Assembly (NCBI GenBank): GCA_027919835.1
Contig: JANVFP010000003.1
Location: 496,001 to 560,000, forward strand
DNA length: 64,000 nt
Source: Lentinula raphanica
Lineage: Eukaryota > Basidiomycota > Agaricomycetes > Agaricales > Omphalotaceae
Direction of reading: 5' to 3'
Shown: in pieces, positions 1 to 11,300 of the stretch
How positions within the stretch are numbered: the first letter of the stretch is position 1
Layout: each line of letters opens with the position of its first letter
The notes under the pieces: generated by a model
The model's database searches: none
The model's input: the letters and a program-made list of their open reading frames with translations, nothing else
Told to the model about the DNA's origin: nothing
Program-made: the position numbers and the translations under genes

Positions 1-741
1 TTTCTTTCATCATTTGCTAGGCAAAGGTTCGACTGCGACAGAATGTCTCAATCATGTATCGGGTTGAACTTGGGGGCCGGGGCCTTCCCCGTTCAAATCG
101 CAAGTGGACTCGCCTCGGTATTTGAGCCTCATGCGTTTTCAATTTGTGCTCTTCGTTTTTCGCCAAACGGATGGCAATATGTATAGCAATAGGGCCTCAC
201 TGATACCACCTCGCTTCCCAATTGCCATAGGACCGTCGCCCTTGGAATGAATACTACTATCAATGCTGTACGACGTTGCCATACAGGGCACAAGTGGTAG
301 CACTGGGTGGTAGGCTGTAGCAGGCTAGCGCTGTAGCAGATGGGGCGAGCAAAAGCGAGCAAGGCGCATCACTGATGCATCCAGATTAATCGTGATGTTG
401 TTTAAATGTTTTGTTCGGGCATAGGGTGAGGGGCTCTTTTGCTCTCTTTTAGCGATTGGAGGGATAACGATCGTATTCGAAAAAGTCAAGGAGGGTGCTG
501 CGATGAGATGAAGTCAAGGACTATTTTCAAAGACCAGTGTATACAGACGCTCGATGTCATGGACATTGCAAGCGCAAGGTCACTGGTCACCGGTCAAGAG
601 TCAAGACGGTGCTCGAGCATGACTATGTCTACAACCAATTGTCATTATACAATTACAACAGGCTCCGTATTAGGCGAATAACATACACGTACGTCAAAAG
701 GAACAAGAATCAGAATGAAAGGCTCAAGCGGCGCTCAAGAC
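1..741. other. No supported gene
   Basis: Short open frames on both strands show no recognisable domain, signal peptide or intron pattern. A GC-rich imperfect palindrome lies near 70-100. I see nothing else in this stretch, which is the downstream side of the neighbouring transcription factor gene. Confidence 0.5.
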
Positions 742-3700
742 TCAAAACCCCAACTGCTCGATAAACCCCTGCCACGATGCGTCTAGCAAGGGTGTTCCGA
801 ACGACAGATGATTGTTCCCTTGTGGATACCCAAAGCCAGAAAAGGCACCGGCGGACGGTACAGGAGCAAACATCGAATTTCCGAATATCCCAGCATCGAC
901 TCCTCCGACTCCTCCGACTATATGAGACATGTTGTCCATGGCTAGATCGATATTGTCCCCGTCCACGGGTAGATCAGTAAACTGATCACGCACGCCTGCG
1001 TACTGAGAATGAGGAGCGAGATTGTTGTCGTCAGCGAGATCACCACCGGGTACAGAATTATGATACATCTGTCCTCCCGGACTCGTCTGGTGCTGTTGCT
1101 GTTGCTGCAGTGGAGAAGTCCGGAAAGAAGAATCAAAACTGGCAGGGATATCGAAGAAATGGCTTTCGAGCCCGCCAAAGTTCATATCGACGTCCATTTC
1201 GATGTTTCGGATGTCTTGGGCGATGGTTGGGTGCAGGTTTTGAGCGGGGGTTGGGGGTTGTTGGTGTTGTGGCTGTGGGTGCGGTGGCGGCGGGGGTAAG
1301 GAGACGTCGAAGGAACCTTCGAGCGTACTATGCGTAGGCGGATGCGTGGAGGTTCCAGGGAAGGAGAACTGGGTTTCTGGGCTGGGATGAGCATTCGAAC
1401 CAACAGAGCCAACAGAGCCAACATCAACATCCGAACAGCTACGCGACGAGCTCGGTCTCGTGCTACCCGTCCCGCTCCCGCTCCTGCCCTTGGAAGAATT
1501 ACAAGCCGCGATCAGATGCGTTCGTCCACCGAGACGGTCGAGCTCGAACGTCGAGAGCGGAACGCTCTGGGTTTCTTCGAGGTCAGCGGTGTTGGTGAAT
1601 GAGGCAGCGCAGGAGGTGGGTGAGCTGTGATTTGAGGAGAGATTAGTTGATCCTGATCCTGATGGCGAAGATGATGATTCGGCGGGACTGCAGCAGCTGC
1701 TGCTGTGGGTGTTGGTGTTGTTCGTGCCGGAGGGGGATACGGTGGTTTGAATCGATTCAGTGACTTCCCGGGCTTTACGTCGTAGTTTTCGCATTGTATC
1801 CTGATGATGATTTGAGTGGGGTGAGAGCGATGAATCAATGGAACGTACCAGGATGTTGGCAGCACTGCGCGAAATCGGAGCTGCCTCCTCGAACAGGGAT
1901 GCCATTCCGTCCAACTCGTCCAAAGACGACTTGGTCATTTTGGACATTGGCGCTCGGGTAACGAGAATGCACATCACGATCTACGTATAGAGGGATGAGA
2001 TCTCAGACCGAAACAGGCAATCATCCCAAAGAGAGTAGACAGGAGTAGACAGGAGTACACGCACCGCCGAGCTCAACACCTGACTCCACGCCAAATGATA
2101 CCTCGATAACAAATGAGGTATATGCTTCCACGCAATCTGCATCGCCTTGCTTAGCCGCCACGCACTACGATACGTCGCGATGACGGACGCGACGTATTTG
2201 TGGGTAGTGAGATCATCAGGGGAGTCTTGGAGGGTTTGTGCGAAGTAGGCGCGGTGTAGATGCATTAGCACTAGGTACGGCAAAGAGGACGTGAGCAGTT
2301 TTGAACTTTTGAACCAATTGATCAATAGATGCATCGCCGTGCTCGACACTCACTGTTCTCCTTCATACTCATAACAATCAACCTCTGCATATACAGTTCT
2401 TTTTTAGGTTCCACCACGTCACATCTGACTCTGAGATTCTGGGGAATAGGAAAATCTCGGATTTTGCGGTCGAAGTCGATGATGGTGGTGTAGGCGGGTC
2501 GGGTGGAGCCAAAGGTTTCTTCCATGATGGCGTGCATGAAGGCGGTGAATTGCCAGCTCCAGGAATGGACTGTGTGTATAATATAAGGAGGACGAGTAGG
2601 TAAATTTGGGTGAGTTGATGCGGGGATGAGAAAGTAGATTAAAGATCACACGCACATCCGATCTCTCGTTCACCATTGGGATTTATGAACTCCTCGGTGT
2701 CTTTTGGGAGTGGACAGTCGATGTACGCTCTTGATATTGATGGTGGGCGACCGTAGTGGAAGCTCTATAATATATAGTTGGGATGATAATGAATGTTTGA
2801 CAACGTAAAATCGAAAGTGTGTGATGATAGCTCACCGACCAGGTATCCATAGTAAACACAGTCCAAAACAGACGATACTGTCTCTGTTGAAACTCTTCCG
2901 GAAGGTTCCAGCGGGAGCTGTTGAGGTCTGCGCAGCAAAAAGTCCGTCCCAATGATATAGCATGAGAAGAGGACGTCCGACGAAAACAAGGACCACGCAC
3001 GGAAGCCAATCTAGATTTAGAACATGGCTCAGGATCAACTGATCTAAAGAGCGTGATGAACAAATACGATACTTACACTAGTCCCCATCCTAACCGCATG
3101 TCCCACATACGCCCACCCAGCAGTCGAACCCAACGCTTCCCAGTCATTGAACTCAAGATATTGAGCTATATGAATCTGCACCCAACTCGTATCGAATCAA
3201 ATTATCAACACTAGAGGATTGGCGGCACATACGTACCGTACACCAAATACTTTTCAACGTCGTATGACTGAAAGGCGGGTTGAAGGATAACGCGGCTTTG
3301 GATAGGTAGAAGTATTCTTGAGCTTGTACGGGGTGAGGGAGGTTGGAGTCAAAGAGGGAAGCCAAGGCGAAAACGATGAAGAGGAGGGAGAGGGAGTGAT
3401 AGCATCGAATAGCATCAAACGAGCTGTGCGTGAAGTGAATTCAGGATCAGAAGAGTACACGGAGGAAAGGAAGGATAGACGGACTCTGATCGATAGATAC
3501 ATGATAATATATCGTCGAATAGCTCGACTCTGGGAAGTGGGGTGTACCTATCCAGCACGGCCGTCACAAACGTAAAATAAGTCCCAACCATGCAAGCAGT
3601 AATAAGAATAAGAACCTTACATATATTTCCCAAATTCCAGATAAACCTCACATAACCGGATTGCTTCTGACAACGACGGAAGCATGTTGAATACCTCTCT

Positions 3701-4861
3701 CCCGAGTTCGTGCGTGTCGCGGTCGAATGAAAGTGGTGGACCACAGTTGGGTCCGGTTTCGTCACGACAGACGTGTGCGCCGTCGAGGATTTTTTGGGAT
3801 AGTCGGGTGCTGGGTACGGAGATGGAGGGGTTATGGGGTTTTGCAAGGGCACGAATGAGATACTATAAGGTAAGTAGATCAGCGCAGATACGCAGTCATG
3901 AGATGCAACGACTGACTTCAGAACGGGCAGTCTGACCAAGGAAGTGAGTCTCGCCGTTTTCTCGTATTGAGAGAGTGCCTGCGGAGCAGTGAGAAGTGAG
4001 AAGTGGGATGTATCAGAAGGGTGAAACAGAACGGACCAAACGCGTCGATCAAGTTCTCGTCCTCGGGCTTCGTACGTAAGCTCGTATCCGTATCACGACC
4101 AGATCCAGATGAACGCGGAGGAATCGGAGGAGGAGCGCTGCCGGGTGATGAAGTCGATGAAGTCCCCGGAGGAGTCGAAACAGAGGAAGTGGGGTTTGGA
4201 TAAACATTAACAACATGCGGGAATTTGAGTTCGAGCAGTTCAGGACGGAGCAGCGGATGTTCATCATTTTCTGAGAGTTGTGTTTGAGCACTTCGAAGTG
4301 CGCTTTCGAGTTCGCGTATTCGAGAGCAGAGTTGTTCGATGCGGTCGTGGAGTTGTTGAGTGTTTGCGAGGACCAATCTATATAGGCATGAGCGACTGGT
4401 GTGAGAGAAGACGGATAGTACTGGGCACCTATTACCCTTTCCTGCTGCCAAGGAGCCTGTGTGTTACGCCGAGTCTCACTCAGTATGCTAGTCCGGCTTG
4501 AATATGCATATAGTCATATCCTGCTAACCTTCAGGACAAATTGAGGCTAGTAATGAACATATCAGTATCAAATAGATGGCCAGAGAGGAGAGGTTTCATA
4601 CAACATCCCCTAGAAACACATTTCCCGCAAGGTACTTGTCGATCACACCTAAGCTGTACACCATTCATCAAGATTTGGAGATGAAGATGAAGATGGAGAG
4701 AAGAGTCCTGTGCTAACCTTGAGACGTCTACATTCTGCGCAGGCTGTTGCACTGGAATAGCGTAATGGTTAGAGAGAACTGTGTATTGATAGCGAAAAGA
4801 TGCACACTGACATTCTTCCAGGTTTTCGTCTAGTGGCGGTTCCCTTGTCCTTGTCCTTCAT
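742..4861 (-). CDS. Zn2Cys6 fungal-specific transcription factor
   Basis: A multi-exon gene read from the ATG at 4861. Exon 1 is 4861-4812 and exon 2 is 4751-4718; spliced with the next exons they give a zinc cluster with CAECRRLK, then RCDRQVPCGKC, then RGCSSICP, i.e. C-X2-C-X6-C-X5-C-X2-C-X8-C. A coiled coil follows (around 4390-4220, LANTQQLHDRIEQL), which in this family usually mediates dimerisation. Next come a Pro/Ser-rich linker and a long middle region (about 3900-1980) consistent with the fungal_trans regulatory domain. The C-terminal exon (1977-742) contains the helix common in mushroom members of this family (TRAPMSKM, then SLDELDGMASLFEEA) and a Gln/Ser/Pro-rich tail typical of activation regions. 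It should act in the nucleus as a DNA-binding regulator; target genes cannot be told. The exact middle exon borders were not all resolved. Confidence 0.85.
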
Positions 4862-5243
4862 GCTCTTAAAAGAGAGTTGCTGGGAAGATTAAACGTTCAA
4901 ACGATCAAACGCCAGAAGACGTTCGTTTCGCCGAGGGTTTGTTGCATTTGGCTGATTAAGCCACAGTTTGGAATAAGCGCCCAATCATTTGTTGCCGACT
5001 GGCATCAAGCCGGCATTGTAAGGCATTGTGCGGAAGTAAGACGCCGTGTTCAACACCTTTTATACTTCAATTGCTTCAATCCAATGCACAAAAGTACTTC
5101 TTCAGCTTACCACCATCTTGCCTTCCTCATTTGCAGACAGAAATTTGTCTCTCTATTTACCTACCAGTACCAACCCTCGCTTTTGGATCGTTTGAGACGA
5201 TCTACCATTCATTCTACGACTCCATCTAACAAGATTTACCGAA
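4862..5243. promoter_or_regulatory. Divergent intergenic region
   Basis: This 382-bp stretch lies between the divergent starts of the Zn2Cys6 regulator (minus) and the small Cys-rich gene (plus), so it should hold both promoters. I see no strong TATA box. A pyrimidine-rich tract with TTCATTC and CTACCATT runs into the plus-strand ATG, as is common just upstream of basidiomycete starts. Confidence 0.45.
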
Positions 5244-5916
5244 ATGGCTGACAGTCTCGACTGCTTCTCGTTATGCTTTTGTTGTTTTTGTTTCTGTGAG
5301 TTTCGAATCCTTTTTGGTTTGTGGAGGTTATACTCATTCAGTTACCTTTTCTAATCTCAACTCTCAACGTCACTCTCTTTTGGCAACGGAACCAAATCCA
5401 TCCTGCTCGCTCCCCTCATGATTCACGATCTCATCAAATTATCTTCGCAGCAATTTGCGGTCAAAGCGAAACCTCTTCCTGTCGATGGCGTGAGTACTCG
5501 AACTCTTGCTTGATTTGTTCCATCTCGCATCAAGTAATGAATCATGGACTAATCATCTCTCCCTAGTCTGTCCATGCTGTCATTCGCACAGGAACAAATT
5601 CGACGATGATCCCGCCATGAACGATGCCGTTCTTGATGCCATCGTTGAAAGGCAGCTCTATGAACAGCGGGCTGCGTATGATGCTGCTCATACTCAGTCC
5701 AAAGGCCTGCAGCATCCCTATGCGCCTCAGATACCTCCTGCTGCTGCTAAGACTATGCCCTCGGAGAAGGGAAGCATGGTGACACAGGAGCCGCAGGGTA
5801 TGATGATGAAAATGCCGACACCTTCTCACACAGATATCACTATGCCCGAACCTATGCACGCTCGTCAGCCTTCTGCCAACAGTGTTGGCCAAGAACTTGG
5901 TCCCGAGAGGAAGTGA
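5244..5916 (+). CDS. Small cysteine-rich protein of unknown function
   Basis: Three exons (5244-5295, 5451-5489, 5567-5916) splice in frame through normal GT-AG introns, giving a protein of about 146 residues. The first 20 residues contain a dense Cys/Phe run (LCFCCFCF), then CGQ and CPCCHSH, so most cysteines sit in the first 45 residues; this could bind metal or be lipidated. The rest is acidic, then Pro/Met/Gln-rich and without recognisable domains. No cleavable signal peptide is evident. The reading is supported by the frame continuing exactly across both introns. I do not recognise the family. It is divergently transcribed from the Zn2Cys6 regulator. Confidence 0.6.
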
Positions 5917-6798
5917 AACACAGTATGTAGATTGCCCAGACTACTACTTCACACTCCGGTTTCGTTTCATGCCGTCCTTTCAATGGAATGATGAATTTCA
6001 TTCTCCTCGTGTTGTAGCTGGTTCTTCGAATTACTTTCTCGGCATACAGATGGGTTCCTTTTTGAATATTGGAAGCCATAGACATTAAATGGTTTAGTCC
6101 TGCTTAGCTGTACGTACTTGGCGAAAACGCAGTGTAGATGTGTCGCACTCGTACAGACAACCAGCCTGAGAGCTTCAGGCTTCAGAAGTTGAACTCCGGT
6201 TTCTCAATCATGATGATGATGTTAGGCAATGTGTTGCAATGATCAATCAGACTGACTTCGATCATCGTGTATAACAAACCTGACGGATCCAAGCAAGATC
6301 CAAGTCACACTGTTAGCGATATCGAGAGAACATCAGACTGAGGCTGAGATTAACTGCAACAACAGTTACAATGTCGTGCACTGGACGTTTTGGACTGCCA
6401 CCTGCTGCCACTGACCGCCACTGACTGTTCTCATCTTTCTCTTGCACAATGTGCATCGACTTGCGTGGGAGCACTCTCTTATCTGGAGACTGGAGGTAAC
6501 GATTCTTTGTGGATGTTTGTGTCTTTTGAAATTCGTTCCGTGCGCCATTCGCCGCTGAAATGTCCGCGGGTGTAAATTTAAGATCAGCGGGGGAGTTGTT
6601 TACACTACATAGCATGTACAGTGATAGTCAGACAGAAAGGGAGAGCAATGGGCGTGTTGGGGAAAACGTTAATAACGTTCATCGATACAGGTGCTAATGA
6701 AGCTGTTTGAGAAATAAATGGAATTGGTTCGAAAGCGAGGTGCAAAGCGGGGAAAACGAGTGACCGGAGGAGGGCTACACAGCAGCGGAACCACCCAG
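5917..6798. other. Intergenic, no supported gene
   Basis: About 0.9 kb between convergent genes. A 100-codon open frame on the minus strand (6313-6615) has no recognisable features and no homologous partner elsewhere in the window. A short ATG/CAT repeat run lies near 6210. Confidence 0.4.
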
Positions 6799-7278
6799 TC
6801 ATTTTCTTCTGGCGTCTTTCGCGCGCGGATCAGGTTGGGGAGGGGGAGCATAGTCCTTTGGTCGTCGGAAGAGAAGGACGTGTGGTTCAGGTGCTGCGAC
6901 AGATGTTAAATTAGATCAGAAGGAAGGATGAAGTTGTGAAGCGCGTGCCGCTCGTACCATGAACCTCATAATGTTCCCAACCCAAACTCTGTGTTATACC
7001 AAGTGACCGCCATTCTTTATCCTTCAGCAGTCTGAGGGTACCGGTGTCCTGATTCCAGTATTCCTTTGGTATGTATTTGAAAAGGGCTTTTGGCAGAATA
7101 ACATGGCGGTACTCGAAGAAGTCGTCGGAGTAGCGGTCGGAGTAGTGGATCCTGGAAGTGGGTGAGTGAGTTTCGTGTAGGTTTGGGCGGGGAGAGGGAT
7201 TTACTTGTCGAGGATCTCCTCGAGCTTTTTCTGTTCAGCCTGACGCTCGAGTTCTTCGGATTCTGGCACTGCGGACAT
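6799..7278 (-). CDS. CKS1: CKS1/suc1 cyclin-dependent kinase regulatory subunit, copy 1
   Basis: Three exons (7278-7205, 7151-6958, 6893-6799) give a 120-residue protein. Cks proteins bind cyclin-dependent kinases and help them recognise phosphorylated substrates in the cell cycle. Signature elements are present: [31 protein letters not shown] and HVLLFRRP, which form the phosphate-binding and CDK-binding parts of the fold, followed by a Pro-rich tail ending in KDARRK. The usual VPEPH before the last strand reads APEPH here. It lies about 0.4 kb from a second CKS1-like gene on the same strand. Introns fall at the same places in both, so they are tandem duplicates. Compared with copy 2 this one is slightly shorter and carries more substitutions ([11 protein letters not shown]), so it may be the more relaxed copy. 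Confidence 0.9.
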
Positions 7279-7692
7279 TTGGGGCAGGGAAAAGTTGGAG
7301 GATGGTTGGAAAGAAGTTATTTCTCACGCTCCGGCATGCTGCCGATGCGCGTTTAACGGCGTCTCGTACGCTCGTACTGCTACAACGGCGCGAAGAAACC
7401 GTTACTGTGGAACATGAATAATTCTAGCTCTTGTGGTCGGATAGGGTCTGCTCAAGAGCTTGCTTTTGTCGATTTCCCTTCAAATAAACTTATCGATGCG
7501 ATGAATAAATATCAATGAATCTACTACAGGTTTCTTCGTATGATGAATGATCTACAACTGAAGGTAGCGATAGGAGAGCGAGCCATGATGATGGAGTCCA
7601 AGGGTCCAAGAGTGTAAATGCAGTATCCCAATCCGTCTTGCGATGTTGACTCTAAGAACCAATACAAAAGTCCGATAACAATCCTCCATTCG
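7279..7692. other. Spacer between the CKS1 paralogues
   Basis: A 414-bp stretch containing the promoter of copy 1 and the 3' end of copy 2. Nothing else recognisable. Confidence 0.4.
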
Positions 7693-8209
7693 TTATTTTC
7701 TTCTGGCGTCCTTAGCACGGAAAGCTGGTTGAGGTGGAGGAGGAGGAGGGACATAGCCTTTGGGTCGTCGGAAGAGGAGGACGTGTGGTTCGGGTACTAG
7801 AACATAAGTAAGACGAGTAAGGCGAATGAACCCCTCGATCATGCAATAATCGCATACCATGAACCTCATAGTGTTCCCAGCCCAAACTCTGCTTTATCCC
7901 AAGCGATCGCCATTCCTCGTCTGCCAAAAGCCTCATCGCGCCTGTGCTTTGATCCCAGAACTCTTCAGGTATGTACTTGAGTAGTCGTTTGGGCAAGATA
8001 ACGTGTCGATATTCGAAAGTATCATCTGTATAACGATCGGAATAATTGATCCTGCATGTACCTTATGATTAGTATCATGGGTCATGGGCTGCCTAGAGCT
8101 ATGGGTTCCGAGGAAGGTAGTGAGCTTACCCTTCGAGTATCTCTTCAAGTTTCTTCTGCTCAGCTTGAAGCTTCAAGACTTCTTCGGATGATTCTGGCAC
8201 GGCGGACAT
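7693..8209 (-). CDS. CKS1: CKS1/suc1 cyclin-dependent kinase regulatory subunit, copy 2
   Basis: Three exons (8209-8130, 8051-7858, 7796-7693) give 125 residues. The order is MSAVPES start, [71 protein letters not shown] and KDARRK. All core Cks motifs are intact, including VPEPH, so this looks like the canonical copy. It binds CDK1-type kinases and adapts them to phosphorylated substrates. Exon 2 is exactly 194 nt in both copies and intron positions match, which shows tandem gene duplication rather than retroposition. Its start lies 146 bp from the divergent meiotic helicase gene, so the two may share a promoter. Confidence 0.93.
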
Positions 8210-8355
8210 GTCGGGAACTCGGAAAGGGATGGAGCGTGAGTAAAATCGCGTCACGCACGCGCTCATGAGCTTCCACATGACCGTGTCACAGGTCACGATT
8301 TCTGCTTCCCTACATCGTCAGTGTTCACCATCATCATCGTCAACGATTCCCGAAC
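8210..8355. promoter_or_regulatory. Short bidirectional promoter (CKS1 / MER3)
   Basis: Only 146 bp separate the two divergent start codons. The stretch includes repeated CATCATC near the helicase start and palindromic CGTGAG/CACG pieces. A shared promoter for a cell-cycle gene and a meiotic gene is an inference from the layout alone. Confidence 0.4.
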
Positions 8356-11300
8356 ATGGAGTACGAACTCGAACCATACTACGAAGACCAAGTCGAAGAA
8401 AACTACCAGGATACTGCTTATGACTATTACGCTCATCATCCTGCTGTTCAGAACTACGTTAGGGAAAGCTTGGTATCAGACGACGGTGAATTGACAGACG
8501 ATATTAGTGAGTATATGCACTATCAGGTTATCCAAGCTGACTCGAAGATCGACCAAGTAAACTCCTCTCCGTCTCCGCAAGAAAGAGTCACCTATACCGG
8601 ACGACGATTCCAGCTCCATGATCAACAACAATACGATCCAATAGAAACTTATTCCGACCAAGCTCGGGCTGCATATCATTCAGCGTCTCACTACAATAAT
8701 GACCACCTTGGGGAATTCTTGCCCCGGACAACACATGCGTACAACCAGAATTCAGGTACCTCTGGATCGTCTTCGCTTCGCTTACCTGCGCCCACAGCCC
8801 CTGTTCGTCCGCCATTCGAACCCGAAAGGAACTCATACGCTGCCTACGCTTCTCAAGCTTTCCAAAATCCTCGATATCCTCAACCTGTTGCTGCTGGTCC
8901 CTCACGACCTCGAATGACCGGCGCGTCGCGTAATCCAGAGCAAGCCGTTCAATCCCAAGGCTATCAACCGCGCACCACCCAGAAGATCACGTTGCGGCCT
9001 GTTTCGGAACTTCGTGAGTCCTACTTGCACTCGATACGGCTTTTGGCTCACGAATCTTTTTTCCTTTCAGCGGATATATGCCGAAGTCTGTTCAAGTTCG
9101 GGGTGTTCAATGCCGTGCAGTCTTCTTGTTTCGAAGGAGTCAGTGAGGTTCATTGTGTTGTGCTCATGATTTAGAGTCTGATGATGGGCTTCCAGGTTTT
9201 CCACTCTATCAAGAACATGGTGAGAGCGGCATTCTTGTCGTTGTCTACTCCTGACTGACCCTCATCTATGATCTAGGTTATAAGCGGTAATGCCATCGCC
9301 TAAGAATTGATCACTTTTAGTAAATTTCGTGGATTAGCACCGACTGGAAGTGGGAAAACCGTCTTGTTTGAATTAGCTATTATCAAAATGTTGTCTGAAG
9401 CTCGAGAAACTGGGGAGCTGGTCAAATGCGTTTATGTGGCTCCTACTAAGGTAGGTCGTTATTGTATAACGAGTTGTCTATTCTGATACTTTCTGCTAGG
9501 CGCTATGCTCTGAGAGATACAAAGATTGGGCAAACAAATTTGAGCCTTTGGGTATCAAATGTACGTCTCAGTTTTTCTCTTGTTCGATCAGTTTAATGTT
9601 AAAAGCATGTAGGCTGCGAGCTTACGGGTGATACTGTGCAATTTGGCAAGAGCGCGTGGGGCGACGCGAAAAACGCTACAATCATGTATTTTTTCAATCA
9701 TCAATGCGGAAACTGAATGAACTCATGGTACTACATATTCAGAATCACCACGGTGAATGACATATTGCATTGCTTGTGGAATATTGCTGAATGGTCTGAT
9801 GGGTAGGGAGAAAAATGGGACAGCTTGACTAGGAATTGGTAAGATTGAGACGTCTTATATCTTTCTCTGTCTTCTGACGCGTCTGATAGGGATGACCATC
9901 GTCAACAGCTAACCCAGGTTCAACTTTTCTTGGTCGATGAGGTGACACAACAAGTGCTGACGGGTTATTGGATATCTGAACATCAATTCGACCTTATTAG
10001 GTGCATATCTTGAACGAAACTCGGGGGAGCACACTCGAAGTCATAGTTTCTCGGATGAAATTGAGAGGGAAAGCGGTTCGATTCGTTCTCGTTTCCGCGA
10101 CTGTTCCCAACATTCAAGACATCGCGAGTTGGATCGGAAAAGATGCTCAGAACGGAGATGCTCGAGTATATGAGGTGCCTTGGTTTCGATCAGATTTGCT
10201 GCGTGTGGTTGAGCTAATCATCCTGACCTTCAGTTCGGTGAAGATTACCGGCCGTGCAAATTAATTCGTCATGTCGTGAGCTTCCCTCGGTCCAGAGGTC
10301 AAAGTGACTTCGTGTTTTCCAAGAATCTGGACTACAAGCTCTTCCAAACACTGCAAACTCATTCAGTCGGGAAGCCAATTCTGATCTTCGTATCCACGAG
10401 GAAAGGTAGGGAGATGTACATCAGGTTGGGGTAGACGCTCATCAGATAGTACAGGTGTATTCTCTACGGCGGATCAGCTCGTGAAGGACTTTAACGAATC
10501 AGCAGCAAAGAAACAAACTTTACCTTGGACCCGTCCTGGAAGGTAATTGTTGCCATTGAAGCCCGCGTCGAGTATGCCGACCAAATTCTCTTCGAGCAGG
10601 GTGGATCGTATCTTCAATGATAAACGTTTAGGAGGTACGACCATCTGTATAACTACATTCTTGAGACTGATTTTGGACTCATTTAGAATACGCTACCCTG
10701 GGCATTGGTGTACATCACGCAGGATTGACTCCGAGCGATAGACGTGCCATTGAAGAGCTTTTCTTGAGCAAGATTCTGCGTGTTGTCATTGCGACCACTG
10801 TGAGTTGCCAGTTGATGTTCAATCGTGCATTTGTATCTCATGGAACATCAGACTCTTGCCGTTGGAGTGAATCTTCGTGAGTGTTTTTATGGTATTGCAC
10901 AATCGATCTAAGTATGAGCACAGCTGCACACACGGTCGTTATCAAAGGCGTCCACACGTTTCAGAATAGCTCCTCCGTAGAGTACTCGGATCTTGATGTC
11001 ATGCAGATGTTGGGCAGAGCCGTAAGTCATGGATACATCTGATTTTTGCACTAAAGTTGACAATTACTCGAAGGGCCGACCTCAGTTCGGTGGGTTTTCG
11101 AAAAGTGATTGCAGAATATTTTATACTGACGAATGGTTTAGATAAAGATGGCATAGCGATCATCATGTGCGAAACCGAACTCGAGAACAAATACAGAGCT
11201 TTGGTGCAAGGGAAGACCATCGTAGAAAGTTCACTTCATCTCAACTTATCCGAGCATCTCAATTCCGAAATTGGCTTGGGTACAATCAACAATATGTCCT

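Noticed and set aside
70..105. Possible tRNA T-arm (GTTCAAATC) near the left end
   Set aside because: The bases on either side do not pair as a T stem and no A box or acceptor stem was found; only a GC-rich imperfect palindrome remains.
6313..6615. 100-codon minus-strand frame upstream of the CKS1 genes' 3' side
   Set aside because: No motif, no splice support and no duplicated partner.
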